Positions 1 to 9,842 of a DNA stretch of 64,000 nt are shown here, piece after piece; positions within the stretch are counted from its first letter, which is position 1; each line of letters opens with the position of its first letter. The DNA is from Roseiarcus sp963779095. GTDB lineage: Bacteria > Pseudomonadota > Alphaproteobacteria > Rhizobiales > Beijerinckiaceae. Made by a program: the position numbers and the translations under genes. The notes beneath the pieces are model-generated. The model saw only the letters and a list, made by a program, of their open reading frames with translations. It did no database searches and was not told the DNA's origin. The stretch lies in assembly GCA_963779095.1 (NCBI GenBank), contig CAVZWU010000011.1, forward strand, positions 620,001 through 684,000. Direction: 5' to 3'.

Positions 1-25
1 AATATCCAAAACAAAGGAGGGGGCC

Positions 26-1587
26 ATGAAGGCGCATATCGTTGGCGGCGGATTTGCGGGTCTCGCGGCGGCCGCGCTGCTCATCCGAAACACCGGCGCG
101 CCCGGCCAGGACATCACAATCTACGAGGCGGATGACAAGCTCGGAGGCGGCTACTTTCTCGAGGGCGACGCTGAGAGCGGCTACAACCTGCCCGGCTCCG
201 TGTTCGACAAGGAATTCCGCTGCGCGTTCGATTTACTCGCGACGATCCCGACCGAAGCCTACCCCAACATTTCCGTCGCCGAGCAATTCTTCACCTTCAA
301 TAATGAGCGTCCGTTCGTCGATCAGACCCATATTGTCGATCGCGAGCTCCGCCCCCTGCGGGGCCCGCGTTACGGCTTGAGCCTAAGCGACGGCCTCGCC
401 CTCGCCAGGCTCTCGCTAACCTCGGAAGAGAGACTGGACGGGCGGCGCATCGAGGAGTTCTTCTCGAAGCCGTTCTTCGACACGGAATTCTGGCTCTTGT
501 GGTCGACGATCATGGGCTCGCTGCCGCAGCACAGCCTGATCGAGTTTCGCCGCTACATGAACCGTTTCGTCTACCTGTTCCCCGACCTGTCGACCATGGC
601 GCATGTCCTGCGCTCGCAATTCAACCAGCACGAAGCCTTCGTCAAACCCCTGGTTGCCTGGCTCAAACAGCGCGACGTGAACTTCGTCACCGGCGCCGTC
701 GTGCAAGACCTTGCTTTCGATTCCTCGCCCGGCCGCCTGACCGTCAACCGCCTCGATTTTGAGCTGCGAGGCGCCGAGGCCTCCATCGACGTCTCTCCGG
801 GCGATATCGTGCTGGTGACGACCGGGTCGCAGGCGGCCGACATTTCGACCGGATCGATGAAGGCCGCGCCGCCCCCGCCGCCCCATCCCGGGCGGTCATG
901 GGCGTTATGGAAGCAGTTGGCTGAGAGACATAAGGGCTTCGGCAATCCGGATGCGTTCTTCGGCGCCGACCGGATCGCCAACTCGCGCTGGGTGACGTTC
1001 ACGATCACGACGAAAGGCAAGGAAATCCTCGATGAGATGACCGCTCTGACCCGCAGCGGTCCGGGAAGCGGCGGCCTTCTAACGCTCAAGGACTTCGAAC
1101 TGGGTCATCTCGCTGTCGATCTTCGACCAGCCGGAAGTCCTCGAGCAGCCGCCGGGCGTGTCTGTGTTGTGGGGCTATGGGCTCTATCCCGAGCGTAAGG
1201 GCAACTGGTTCGACAAACCCATGTATGAATGCACCGGCGAGGAGATCCTGAAGGAATTGCTGCAACACCTGCGGTTCAAGACATCGGACGCAGACTCTGA
1301 AGTCCTCGATCTGCATTCCGTGCAACATGCCCTACGTGAACAACATCTGGCTGCGGCGCAAGCGCGGCGACAGGCCGCCCGTGGTTCCGGAGGGGGCGAC
1401 CAATCTCGGACTTATGGGCCAGTATGTCGAACTTGAGCGGGACATCGCGTTCACGTTCGAATATTCTACTCGCTCGGCGTGGGAAGCGATTTACCGGCTG
1501 GTCAAGCGCGGCCCGCCGCCGCCGCCCGTCTATCAGGGACAGTGGGACCCGAAGGGGGTGTGGGCGGCGTTCAAAGTGTTCCTCTGA
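26..1587 (+). CDS. Oleate hydratase (MCRA family)-like flavoprotein, frameshifted
   Basis: This is an FAD-dependent protein of the oleate hydratase / myosin-cross-reactive antigen family, whose members add water to unsaturated fatty acids. Residues 6-20 hold the Rossmann dinucleotide motif VGGGFAGLAAAALL. The family's YMxRF segment is present (Tyr177), as are the late WGYGLYP and MPY blocks. AGGAGG at 15-20 precedes the ATG. Reading frame is lost twice, near 1096 (extra T in GACTTCGAAC) and near 1306, each a +1 shift; repaired, the protein is about 520 residues, normal for the family. Where active members have RGGREM, this protein reads LPGSVF (55-60), so the glutamate position is Val59. It may therefore be a divergent or non-hydrating member. 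Family assignment is firm; substrate is unknown. Confidence 0.85.
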
Positions 1588-1799
1588 CGGTGCCCCGCGC
1601 TGGCTCTCGGGCCGGCGCGCGCAAGCTTCGACAAGCAGGCCGCCGAAAGCGCGCGAGCCTGTCTGGAGCAGCCGGGGCGCGGCCTCGACGACGACGAGGC
1701 CAGTCCCCATATTGACTTCCTCCTCCCGCCATTGGCGCTTTCAGCGGCCTTGTTTTAAGAACGCGCCGGGCGGCCTCCATTTCAGGCGATTGTTGGTTC

Positions 1800-4474
1800 A
1801 TGAGCGGCGTCAACGACATTCGATCGAGCTTCCTCCAGTTCTTCGGCAGGAACGAACACGCTATCGTGGCGTCGAGCTCGCTCGTGCCGCGCAACGATCC
1901 GACGCTCATGTTCACCAACGCCGGGATGGTGCAGTTCAAGAATGTCTTCACCGGCGTCGAGAAGCGCCCTTACGTCCGGGCGACGACGGCGCAGAAATGC
2001 GTGCGCGCAGGCGGCAAGCACAACGACCTCGACAATGTCGGCTACACCGCCCGCCACCACACCTTCTTCGAGATGCTCGGCAACTTCTCGTTCGGCGATT
2101 ATTTCAAGGACCGGGCGATCGAATTCGCCTGGCACCTTCTGACGCGCGACTTCGGGCTGCCGGCGGAGAAGCTCACCGTCACCGTCTATTACGACGACGA
2201 CGAGGCGTTCAACCTGTGGCGAAAGATCTCCGGCCTGCCGGAGGCGCGGATCATCCGCATCGCGACAAGCGACAATTTCTGGGCGATGGGCGACACCGGC
2301 CCCTGCGGCCCGTGCTCGGAGATTTTCTACGATCATGGCGACCACATTCCAGGCGGTCCGCCCGGCTCGCCGGACGCGGACGGCGACCGGTTCATCGAGA
2401 TCTGGAATCTCGTCTTCATGCAGTTCGAGACGCTGGGCAACGGCGAGCGGGTCAACCTGCCGCGCCCCTCGATCGACACCGGCATGGGGCTTGAGCGGAT
2501 CGCCGCGGTGCTGCAGGGCGTGCACGACAATTACGACATCGACCTTTTCCGGGCGCTCATCCGCGCCAGCGCCGACCTCACCGGCGTCGATCCGGACGGG
2601 CCGCAGCGCGCCTCGCACCGCGTGATCGCCGACCATCTGCGCGCTTCCGCCTTCCTGGTCGCCGACGGCGTGCTGCCGTCGAACGAGGGCCGCGGCTATG
2701 TGCTCCGCCGCATCATGCGCCGCGCCATGCGCCACGCGCAGATCCTCGGCGCGCGCGATCCCTTGATGTGGCGCCTCGTCCCGGCGCTGACGCGCGAGAT
2801 GGGCCAGGCCTATCCGGAGCTGATCCGGGCCGAAGTCGCTCATCTCGGAGACGCTGAAGCTCGAGGAGACGCGCTTCCGCTCGGCGCTGGCGCGGGGCCT
2901 CGCCATTCTCGAGGACGAGACGCGCACGCTTGGCGACGGCGGCGTGCTGAACGGCGAGACCGCGTTCCGGCTCTACGACACTTATGGGTTTCCGCTCGAC
3001 CTGACCCAGGACGCATTGCGCGCCCGCGGCCTCTCGGTCGACCTCGACGGGTTCAACGCCGCGATGGAGCGCCAGCGGGCCGAGGCGCGGCGCGCCTGGG
3101 CGGGCTCGGGGGAGGCCGCGACCGAGACGGTCTGGTACGGCTTGCGCGAGCGCGTCGGCGCGACCGAGTTTCTCGGCTACGAGACCGAGACCGCGGAGGG
3201 CGTGATCCGCGCGATCCTCAAGGACGGCGTCGAGGTCGAGACGCTGGAGGCGAGGCGAGAGCGGCTCGCTCATCCTCAACCAGACGCCGTTCTACGGCGA
3301 GGCCGGCGGGCAGGTCGGCGACGTCGGCGAAATCACCGCGCCGGGCTTTCGCGCCAAAGTCACCGACACGCGCAAGAAGCTCGGCGATCTCATCGTTCAC
3401 GACGTGACCGTCATCGGAGGCGCCGCGCGTCCGGGCCTCGCGGTCGAGCTTTCCGTCGATCATGACGCGCGCACGGCGACGCGCGCCAATCATTCGGCGA
3501 CCCATATTTTGCACGAAGCCTTGCGCATGGTGCTCGGCGATCATGTGGCGCAGAAGGGCTCGCTCGTTTCGCCCGAGCGGCTCAGGTTCGACATCGCCCA
3601 TCCGAAGCCGATCAGCCGCGCCGAACTCGAAAAGGTCGAGGACATCGCCAATCATGTGGTGCTGGAGAACGCCGAAGTGACGACGCGGCTCATGGGCCTC
3701 GACGATGCGCGCGCCTCCGGCGCCCGCGCCCTGTTCGGCGAGAAATATGGCGACGAGGTGCGCGTGGTCTCCATGGGTGCGATCGACGACGGCCACGACC
3801 ACGAGCGGACCTACTCGATCGAGCTTTGCGGCGGCACCCATGTGCGCCGCACCGGCGACATCGGTCTCATCACCGTTGTCGGCGAGAGCGCGGTCGCGGC
3901 CGGCGTGAGGCGCATCGAAGCCAAGACGCGCGACGAAGCGCGCAAGCGCCTCGAAGCGGAAGCGCGCGCGTACGCCGATCTCGCGGGGCTTTTGCGCGCG
4001 CCGGCTGGCGAAGCCGCGGAGCGGCTGGAAGCCCTGATCGACGACAAGCGCAAGCTCGAGCGCGAGCTTGCCGACGCCAGGCGCAAGCTGGCGATGGGCG
4101 GCGGAAACGCGACGGTGAATGATTCCGTGCGCGACGTCGGCGGGGTGAAATTCTACGCCCGCGCGGTCAGCGGCGTCGACATGAAGGATTTGAAGTCGCT
4201 GGCCGACGAGGCCAAGCAGAACGTCGGCTCGGGCGTCGCGGCGATCGCCGCGTCGAGCGAGGACGGCAAGGCGAGCATTGTCGTCGCGGTCACGCCCGAC
4301 CTCATAAGCCGCTTCAATGCGGTCGACCTCGTCAGGCTCGGCTCGGCGGCGCTCGGCGGCAAAGGCGGCGGCGGGCGCCCTGACATGGCGCAGGCCGGCG
4401 GCCCGGACGGGGCGAAAACGCGCGAGGCGCTCGCCGCCGTCGAAGAGGGCGTGCGCCGGGCGGCGGGCGCGTAA
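1800..4474 (+). CDS. alaS: Alanine--tRNA ligase, frameshifted by two +1 errors
   Basis: Class II alanyl-tRNA synthetase, which charges tRNA-Ala in the cytoplasm. The N-terminus MSGVNDIRSSF and the PRNDPTLMFTNAGMVQFK block mark the catalytic core. The editing domain shows the zinc-site motifs HSATHILH (about residue 563) and CGGTH (about 676), and a C-terminal DHHA1-type domain ends in a glycine-rich GGKGGGGRPDMAQAGG stretch. The repaired length of about 890 residues matches the family. Extra bases near 2835 (GAAGTCGC for GAGTCGC) and near 3253 shift the frame twice by +1. Because this enzyme is normally essential, consensus error is far more likely than true decay. The start was chosen by alignment to the usual MSGVN N-terminus; no strong ribosome-binding site is visible. 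The gene converges on its 3' neighbour with only 6 bases between stops. Confidence 0.97.
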
Positions 4475-4480
4475 GCGCCT

Positions 4481-5658
4481 TCAACGGCCGCTGACGGCGG
4501 CGCGGATCCAGTCGAGGCGCGGCGCCGGAACGAGGCCGTAATTGTAGAAATTAAGCGCGTTCGCTCCGGCTCCGACGCAAGCGTCGACGCGAGCGCGCAT
4601 GCCCTCGGCGCCGCCGACCTCGCCATTGAACAGGCGAAAGCCAGCGCTCAGGAACTTCTCCGGTCCCAGCGCCGCCCGGCCCGCTTTGATCACGGCCGCG
4701 CCCTCTTCCGCCCCGAGGCCATAGACGCACAGAATCGCGCCGTCGCAGATCTTGCCTATCGCCTCGAGATCGCAACCGCCGAGCGATCCTTCATCGATCA
4801 GGACGACGCGGCTTTGCCCATGCGCGCGCGCCTTGATCTCGGCGACGAGGCTGGTCACCGGTTCGGTGCGCCAGATGAGATATTCGTGGACCGCCGGGAA
4901 GGAGCGGAAAGCCTCGACGCCGGCGGATGGAAAATCGGGGAAGCGCGGCTTCGGCGCCTCCTGCTCGCAAGCCTCGACGATCCATTGCGCGACAATGCGG
5001 CGGGCCGCTTCGCCGTCGACGCCGGCTTTCCTGGCGCGCGCGAGGCAGGACGTCGCAGAAGCAGAGCGACATCGCGAACTCGTCCTCCGCGGTGAAGCCG
5101 ACGCCGTCCTTGTCGTGATGATACCCATGCGCGAATCCCATGAAGGACGGGCTCTCGAGCTCGACGATATCGGGTTGATACGAGTGGGTCAGGTCCTCGA
5201 CGAGCGCGCCGACATAGGCGCGGGCGTCCGTGTTCGATGGGCAGAGGTTGTAGTAGTTCGGATCGCCGAACGCGTTGCGCGTGACCGCTCCCGGATGCAG
5301 CATGCCGAGCCGGGTGTTGTGCAGGCAGACCGTCCAGCAACATACCTTCAGTCCGCCCGCGTCGCGCCTGCGCACGAGCTCGCGAAGCACGTCTCCGCCC
5401 TTATGAATGACCTCGGCGACCTTGGGCTGGATCTTAAGCCCCTCCCAGCGCGCGGGCGTCGGGTGAAAATAGATCGTGCCGTCCTCGGGAAAGTAGACCT
5501 TTCGCTTCGGGCTGCGCGGCTGGACAAAGCGGCCGGCGTGATAGGAGCGTGGCGAGACTGACGCTGTTCGCGCCGGCGCGATCTCGGATCTCTCCGAGCG
5601 CCGCATCGTAGCCGATGTCGAGAAGGTCCCAGGCGTATGTCCAGATCGACCGGTGCAT
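4481..5658 (-). CDS. Hypothetical TIM-barrel-like protein, frameshifted
   Basis: I do not recognise a named family. Joining three frames (shifts near 5545 and near 5040, both +1) gives about 390 residues starting MHRSIWTYAWDLLD. The mix of short beta/alpha units, the conserved-looking WTVCLHNTRLG, ELESPSFMGFAHGYHHDKD and NALNFYNYGL stretches, and the repeated Asp/Glu/His at strand ends resemble a glycoside-hydrolase-like TIM barrel; that is inference only. No signal peptide is seen, so it is probably cytoplasmic. It lies 60 bases downstream of the COG3618 hydrolase on the same strand and is probably co-transcribed with it, which ties it to the catabolic island. Confidence 0.6.
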
Positions 5659-5718
5659 TATCGTCCCTTCCGCCCAAGCGCATGGCCCGCCAAGCGAAGC
5701 TGAGCGCGACGGGATATG

Positions 5719-6657
5719 TCAAGGCGCCGCGGCTGAGAGCGCGTCGATGCGATAGACGCGCCGCGCATTGTCATGGAAAAGCGCGGCTTGCTCGGCCTCG
5801 GAAAAATCGCGGACCATCGCCTTGAAGCCATCGAAGATCGCGTCGAAGCTCGTCCACAGGCGGCCGACCGGGAAATCGCTGCCGAACATCGATCGATCTA
5901 CGCCGAAGCATTCGATGCAATGAAGCGCGACCTCGCGCAGGCTTTCCGGCGTCGGGGACGGGTCATAAGCCGTCAGCGCCGAAATCTTGATCTGGACGTT
6001 GGGCGCGGAGCCGATGAGCCTCAGGCCCTCCCTCCATCGCGCCATGCCGTCGCGGTCGCGATCGATCGGACTGCCGCAGTGGTTGACGATGAACGTCAGG
6101 TCGGGGAAGTCGCGCGCGAGCCGGGCGACCTCGTCGGCCTGGTAAGGATAGAGCATCAGTTCGAGGATCTGGCCGTGGCGAGCGAGCAGCGCGACGCCGC
6201 GGCGAAAGTCGGGCTCATCCGCGATGCCCGGCCGCGGCGCGAAGGATCTGGCCGGATCGGCCGGATGCCAGCTCAGCATCTGCCGGACGCCGACGCAGCG
6301 CTCGACTTCGGCGAGGCGGTCGAGCGCGGCGCCTGCGTCCGGGGCGGCGAGATCGGCGAAGCCGACGTAGCGGATGGCGACGCCTGACGACTTGTCGAGC
6401 GTCTCGAGCCAGCGGATCTCGGCGAGCGGATCGTCGGTCCGGTCCCACGCGGCCTCTATGTGCACGGAGGCGACCACATTCTGGTTGGCCGCGTCGCGCC
6501 GGTAGTCGTCGACGAGATAGTTTCGCCGTATCGGGCCGAGATCGCCAAGCGCCTGAATCGCGCCTCCGACCGGGCGAAGCCAGGGATGCCGGTCCATGCC
6601 GAGATCCCAAAGATGGCAATGCGCGTCGATGATCGGTCCGCTGTACAGTCCGGCCAC
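5719..6657 (-). CDS. Amidohydrolase-2 family metal-dependent hydrolase (COG3618 type)
   Basis: This intact 312-residue protein belongs to the amidohydrolase-related TIM-barrel hydrolases of COG3618, which hydrolyse lactones or decarboxylate ring acids. The metal-site signature DAHCHLW is at residues 11-17, followed by a mid-barrel VNHCGSP motif and the C-terminal GSDFPVGR with its catalytic Asp. These arrangements are typical of 2-pyrone-4,6-dicarboxylate lactonase and L-fuconolactonase relatives. It starts divergently from the D-threonine-aldolase-like gene and precedes the hypothetical TIM-barrel gene on the same strand. A lactonase role in sugar-acid breakdown would fit the nearby sugar importer, but the substrate is not shown by the sequence. 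Confidence 0.88.
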   Translation of the reverse strand: MAGLYSGPIIDAHCHLWDLGMDRHPWLRPVGGAIQALGDLGPIRRNYLVDDYRRDAANQNVVASVHIEAAWDRTDDPLAEIRWLETLDKSSGVAIRYVGFADLAAPDAGAALDRLAEVERCVGVRQMLSWHPADPARSFAPRPGIADEPDFRRGVALLARHGQILELMLYPYQADEVARLARDFPDLTFIVNHCGSPIDRDRDGMARWREGLRLIGSAPNVQIKISALTAYDPSPTPESLREVALHCIECFGVDRSMFGSDFPVGRLWTSFDAIFDGFKAMVRDFSEAEQAALFHDNARRVYRIDALSAAAP

Positions 6658-6772
6658 GCTTAAAAGCTCCGTCGTTCAGGCGGCGTTCGCGGCGTCAGTG
6701 TTTCATCCCGCCGCGCTCTCCACCGGCGATTGTCTAGCTCTGTTCGAACTTTCGCGCCAAACGCCCGGCGCG

Positions 6773-6802
6773 TTGACTTCGCGAAACGCGGACCGGTAAC
6801 GT
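6773..6802 (+). promoter_or_regulatory. Possible sigma-70-type promoter for the D-threonine-aldolase-like gene
   Basis: In the 211-base divergent gap, TTGACT (6773-6778) is followed after 18 bases by TAACGT (6797-6802), 66 bases before the ATG at 6869. This is a fair match to a housekeeping promoter. No operator-like repeat is evident beside it. Confidence 0.35.
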
Positions 6803-6868
6803 CATGCCCTGCAGTCGATCGAGCCGCGACCGGTCCCGCCGAGAAAATCGCCCGCGATCGAAGGAGTC

Positions 6869-7939
6869 ATGAAGTTGCTGGTCCAGGATTTGGATACGCC
6901 TTGCGCGGTGGTCGATCTCGACGCGATGGAGAACAATCTCCGCCGCTGTCAGACCTATCTCGATCGTCATGGCTTGAGCCTTCGTCCGCACATCAAGACC
7001 CACAAGATCCCCGAATTCGCCCATTTGCAGATCAGGCTCGGCGCGAAGGGAATCAATTGCCAGAAGCTCGGCGAGGCGGAGGTCATGGTCGACGCCGGCA
7101 TCGCCGACATCCTCCTGACCTACAACCTGATCGGCCAGAGCAAGCTCGATCGCCTTGTGGCGCTCGCCCGCCGCGCCGACATCAAGGTCGTCGCCGACTC
7201 GAAGGAAACGGTCGAGGGCCTCTCGTCCGCCATGTCGCGCGCCGGTCTCGAGCTGCCGGTCCTGGTCGAATGCGATACGGGAGCCCAGCGTTGCGGCGTG
7301 ACCTCGCCAGCCGGCGCCGTCACGCTGGCGCAAGCGAGTCGATCGCGCGCCGGGCCTCAAATTCAAGGGCCTCATGACCTATCCGCCCAAGAACGCCATG
7401 GCGAAGACCAACGCGTGGCTGACCGAGGCCGTCGATCTCTGCAAGCGCGCCGGGCTCGCCGTCGAGACCGTCAGCAACGGCGGAACGCCCGATCTTTACC
7501 GCGCCCATGAGGTGACGGTCGCGACGGAGCACCGGCCCGGAACCTACATCTATAGCGACCGGTCTCTGGTCGAGATCCAGGGCTATCGGCGCGTTGGCCG
7601 ATTGCGCGCTCAGAGGTTCAGGCGAGGGTCGTGTCGCACGCGGCGCCGGACCGCTGCGTCATCGACGCCGGATCGAAGACCCTGTCGTCGGACCTGCTCG
7701 GACTCAACGGGCATGGCCGCGTCCTCGAGCATCCCGACTGGGAGATCTATGGCTTGAGCGAAGAGCACGGACATGTGCGCGCGCCGCCGGGCTCGACGGA
7801 GCCCAAAATCGGCGAGCTCGTCACGGTCATCCCCAACCATGCCTGCGTGGTGACGAACCTGTTCGACCGGATCTACGCCGCCCGGCAGGGGCGCGTGGAA
7901 ACCTTCTACGAAGTCGCGGCGAGAGGGAAAGTGCAGTGA
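6869..7939 (+). CDS. D-threonine aldolase / D-serine dehydratase-like PLP enzyme, frameshifted
   Basis: This is a fold-III PLP enzyme with an alanine-racemase-like N-terminal barrel and a metal-binding C-terminal domain. Residues 41-46 read HIKTHK; by family comparison the first Lys carries PLP. VECDTGAQRCGV and LKFKGLMTYPP are further barrel strands. The C-terminal domain shows DAGSKTLSSD and PNHACVVTN, which supply the usual metal ligands. The family cleaves D-threonine or D-3-hydroxyaspartate, or deaminates D-serine. Three +1 shifts (near 7335, 7587 and 7613) split an otherwise complete protein of about 355 residues. AAGGAG at 6861-6866 fixes the start. The stop overlaps the next gene's GTG (GTGA), so the two are coupled. 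Confidence 0.85.
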
Positions 7940-9105
7940 GCCTTGCGCAACTCGAACCCGCGCCCGACGTCGCGCGCCTCGCTCGATTTGCTTGAGCAGC
8001 TCGTCGCCATCGACACGCAGAACCCGCCGGGACGGGAAACCGAGGCCGCCGCGCTGCTTGCCTCCGAGCTCGAGGCCATCGGCTTCGCCACGGAGATTCG
8101 GCCGCTTGGCGGAGGGCCGCGCCAATGTCGTCGGGCGCATCGACAACGGCGCCGGCCCGTGTTTCGCTTTCAACTCGCATATGGACACGGTTCCCGCCGG
8201 CGGCGGCTGGAGCAGCGATCCGTTTCGGCTGACGGAGCGCGACGGCAAGCTCTTCGGCCGAGGCGCCTGCGACGCCAAGGGACCGATCGTCGCGATGGTC
8301 GAGGCGGGCCGCCTGCTCGCCTCGCAGCGCGGCTCATGGCGCGGAACGCTGGTTCTGATGTTCGTCGCCGACGAGGAGATCAACGGCGGCGGCTCGCGCG
8401 CTCTCGCAAAGCAGCAGCCAAAGCCCGACCTGATCGTGATCGGCGAGCCGACCAACAATGCGGTCTTCGCGGCGCATAAGGGCTGTCTGCGGCCGCTCAT
8501 CCGCGCTAAGGGCAAGGCGGCGCATTCCGGCCGCCCGGAGCTTGGCGTCAATGCGATCCTCGCCGCGAGCCGGCTGATGTCACTCTTCGACGCGCGCGAT
8601 CGCGAATTGAGGGCGCTCAACCATCCTCTCGTGGGCCACGCCAGCCTGTCGGTCACGCGCATCGCGGGCGGGATCGGAGACAATGTCATTCCGGAGAATT
8701 GCGAAATGGTGCTCGACCGGCGGCTGCTGCCGGGCGAGACGCTCGACGCCGCGCTTGGACGATCTGCACGCTCTGCTGACCCGCGCCAGGCGCGACCATG
8801 GCGTCGAAGCCGAGATCGCGGCGATCCGCGCCAGGGCCGGCTCGGCGGAGACCGCGCTCGACGATCCGCTCGTGCGCAACGCGGTCGCCATCTCCCGCGC
8901 GCATGGCGTGACGTTTCCGCAGCCCGGAGGGCTGACCGGCGGGTGCGATCTCGTTCATTTTCAGGACGTCGGCGCCGTGGGCATCGTGCTTGGCCCCGGC
9001 TCGCTCGACGTCGCTCACCAGCCCGACGAATATGTCCCGAAGGACGATCTCGTCCGCGCCGCCCTCATCTATCGCGATATCGCGGTCGCGATGATGCACG
9101 CGTGA
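7936..9105 (+). CDS. M20-family zinc peptidase/deacylase (ArgE/DapE type), frameshifted
   Basis: This is a two-domain zinc amidohydrolase of the M20 family. The metal-ligand motifs are in order: NSHMDTVP (His and Asp), GACDAKG, ADEEINGGG (the catalytic Glu pair), and near the end AHQPDEYV. A dimerisation domain with KGKAAHSGRPELGVNA lies between. Such enzymes release amino acids from N-acyl or peptide-like substrates. I take the GTG at 7936, which overlaps the preceding stop, as the start, because the N-terminus VSLAQLEPAPDVA then joins SLDLLEQLVAID after one +1 shift (near 7980). Two more +1 shifts lie near 8107 and 8758. The repaired length is about 388 residues. Coupling to a D-amino-acid enzyme suggests that it deacylates the substrate first. 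Confidence 0.87.
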
Positions 9106-9330
9106 GGCTATTTGTATAACACAAGTTGTTTATGTTCTTATTCCGTTCGAGGGTTCGAGCGAAACCCGCAAAATGGGCGCGACTTTTGAGGGCGTCGGTA
9201 AAAGGGGCCCTAAGGTCCTGAATTCATTAGGGCGCGCCGGTAAAATGGCGGTTAGAGCTGAATCCACCGCGTCGGCGGCCACGCCCCCTCCCCGCGCGCC
9301 CCTGGGACCGGCGCAGCGCGCCGTGACTGC
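9106..9330. other. Convergent intergenic region with IS-end-like short repeats
   Basis: No gene is seen here. At 9165-9262 there are spaced, AT-containing motifs: AAAATGGGCGCGACTTTTGA (9170-9189), CGGTAAAAGGGG from 9196 and CGGTAAAATGGCGG from 9238. Multiple short repeats of this style occur at the ends of IS21-like elements, so this may be an old element end, but no transposase remains. A TTGT-N5-ACAA dyad at 9112-9124 resembles a GntR-type operator, yet it sits between two convergent 3' ends. Confidence 0.35.
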
Positions 9331-9801
9331 TCAGGACCGGATCAGGAGAATGGCTTCGATCTCGACCATGATGCCGTTGGGAAGCGAGCCCATGCCGACG
9401 GCTGAGCGGGCGTGGCGGCCGGCGTCGCCAAGCGTTTCGACAAAGAGATCCGAGCAGCCGTTGATCACCTTGGGGTGATCGCCGAAGTCGGGCTCGGCGT
9501 TGACCATGCCCAAGAGCTTCACCACCGCCTCGATGCGCGTGAGCTCGCCGATCGCCGACTTCGCGACAGCCAGCAATTGCAGGCCGGTGAGGCGCGCCGC
9601 CCGGTAGCCGTCATCGACCGTGGCGGTCTTGCCGAGCCGCCCGACCTCGAACGTTCCATCGGGCTTCTTCGGCCCCTGGCCTGAAAGGAACAGGAGATTG
9701 CCCGCCCAGCGATAGGGGACATAATTGGCCATCGGGGTCGGGACCACCGGCAATGTCAGGCCGAGGGCGGCAAGCTTCTCTTCGGGCGTCGGGTTGCTCA
9801 T
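9331..9801 (-). CDS. RidA/YjgF/Rid-family protein
   Basis: An intact 156-residue member of the Rid (YjgF/YER057c/UK114) superfamily, whose classic members hydrolyse reactive 2-aminoacrylate and other enamines or imines released by PLP enzymes. The start MSNPTPEEKLAALGL, the strand NLLFLSGQGP and the C-terminal GSLPNGIMVEIEAI are characteristic. It is longer than the canonical 128-residue RidA and belongs to the larger Rid subfamilies with an N-terminal extension. It lies 41 bases downstream of the COG3964 amidohydrolase on the same strand. Its presence beside a fold-III PLP enzyme makes a deaminase-partner role plausible. Confidence 0.9.
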   Translation of the reverse strand: MSNPTPEEKLAALGLTLPVVPTPMANYVPYRWAGNLLFLSGQGPKKPDGTFEVGRLGKTATVDDGYRAARLTGLQLLAVAKSAIGELTRIEAVVKLLGMVNAEPDFGDHPKVINGCSDLFVETLGDAGRHARSAVGMGSLPNGIMVEIEAILLIRS

Positions 9802-9842
9802 GAGCGAATCATCCGAAAGCGAGGTTGCCACGGTTCGGCGCG

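Noticed and set aside
1800..4474. Programmed frameshifting in alaS
   Set aside because: No slippery sequence at either shift; both are simple extra bases like those in many other genes.
9112..9124. TTGT-N5-ACAA dyad as a GntR-family operator
   Set aside because: It lies between two convergent 3' ends with no promoter to control.
9140..9168. A GGTTCGAGC motif resembling the T-arm of a tRNA
   Set aside because: No acceptor stem, anticodon arm or CCA-like end can be built around it.
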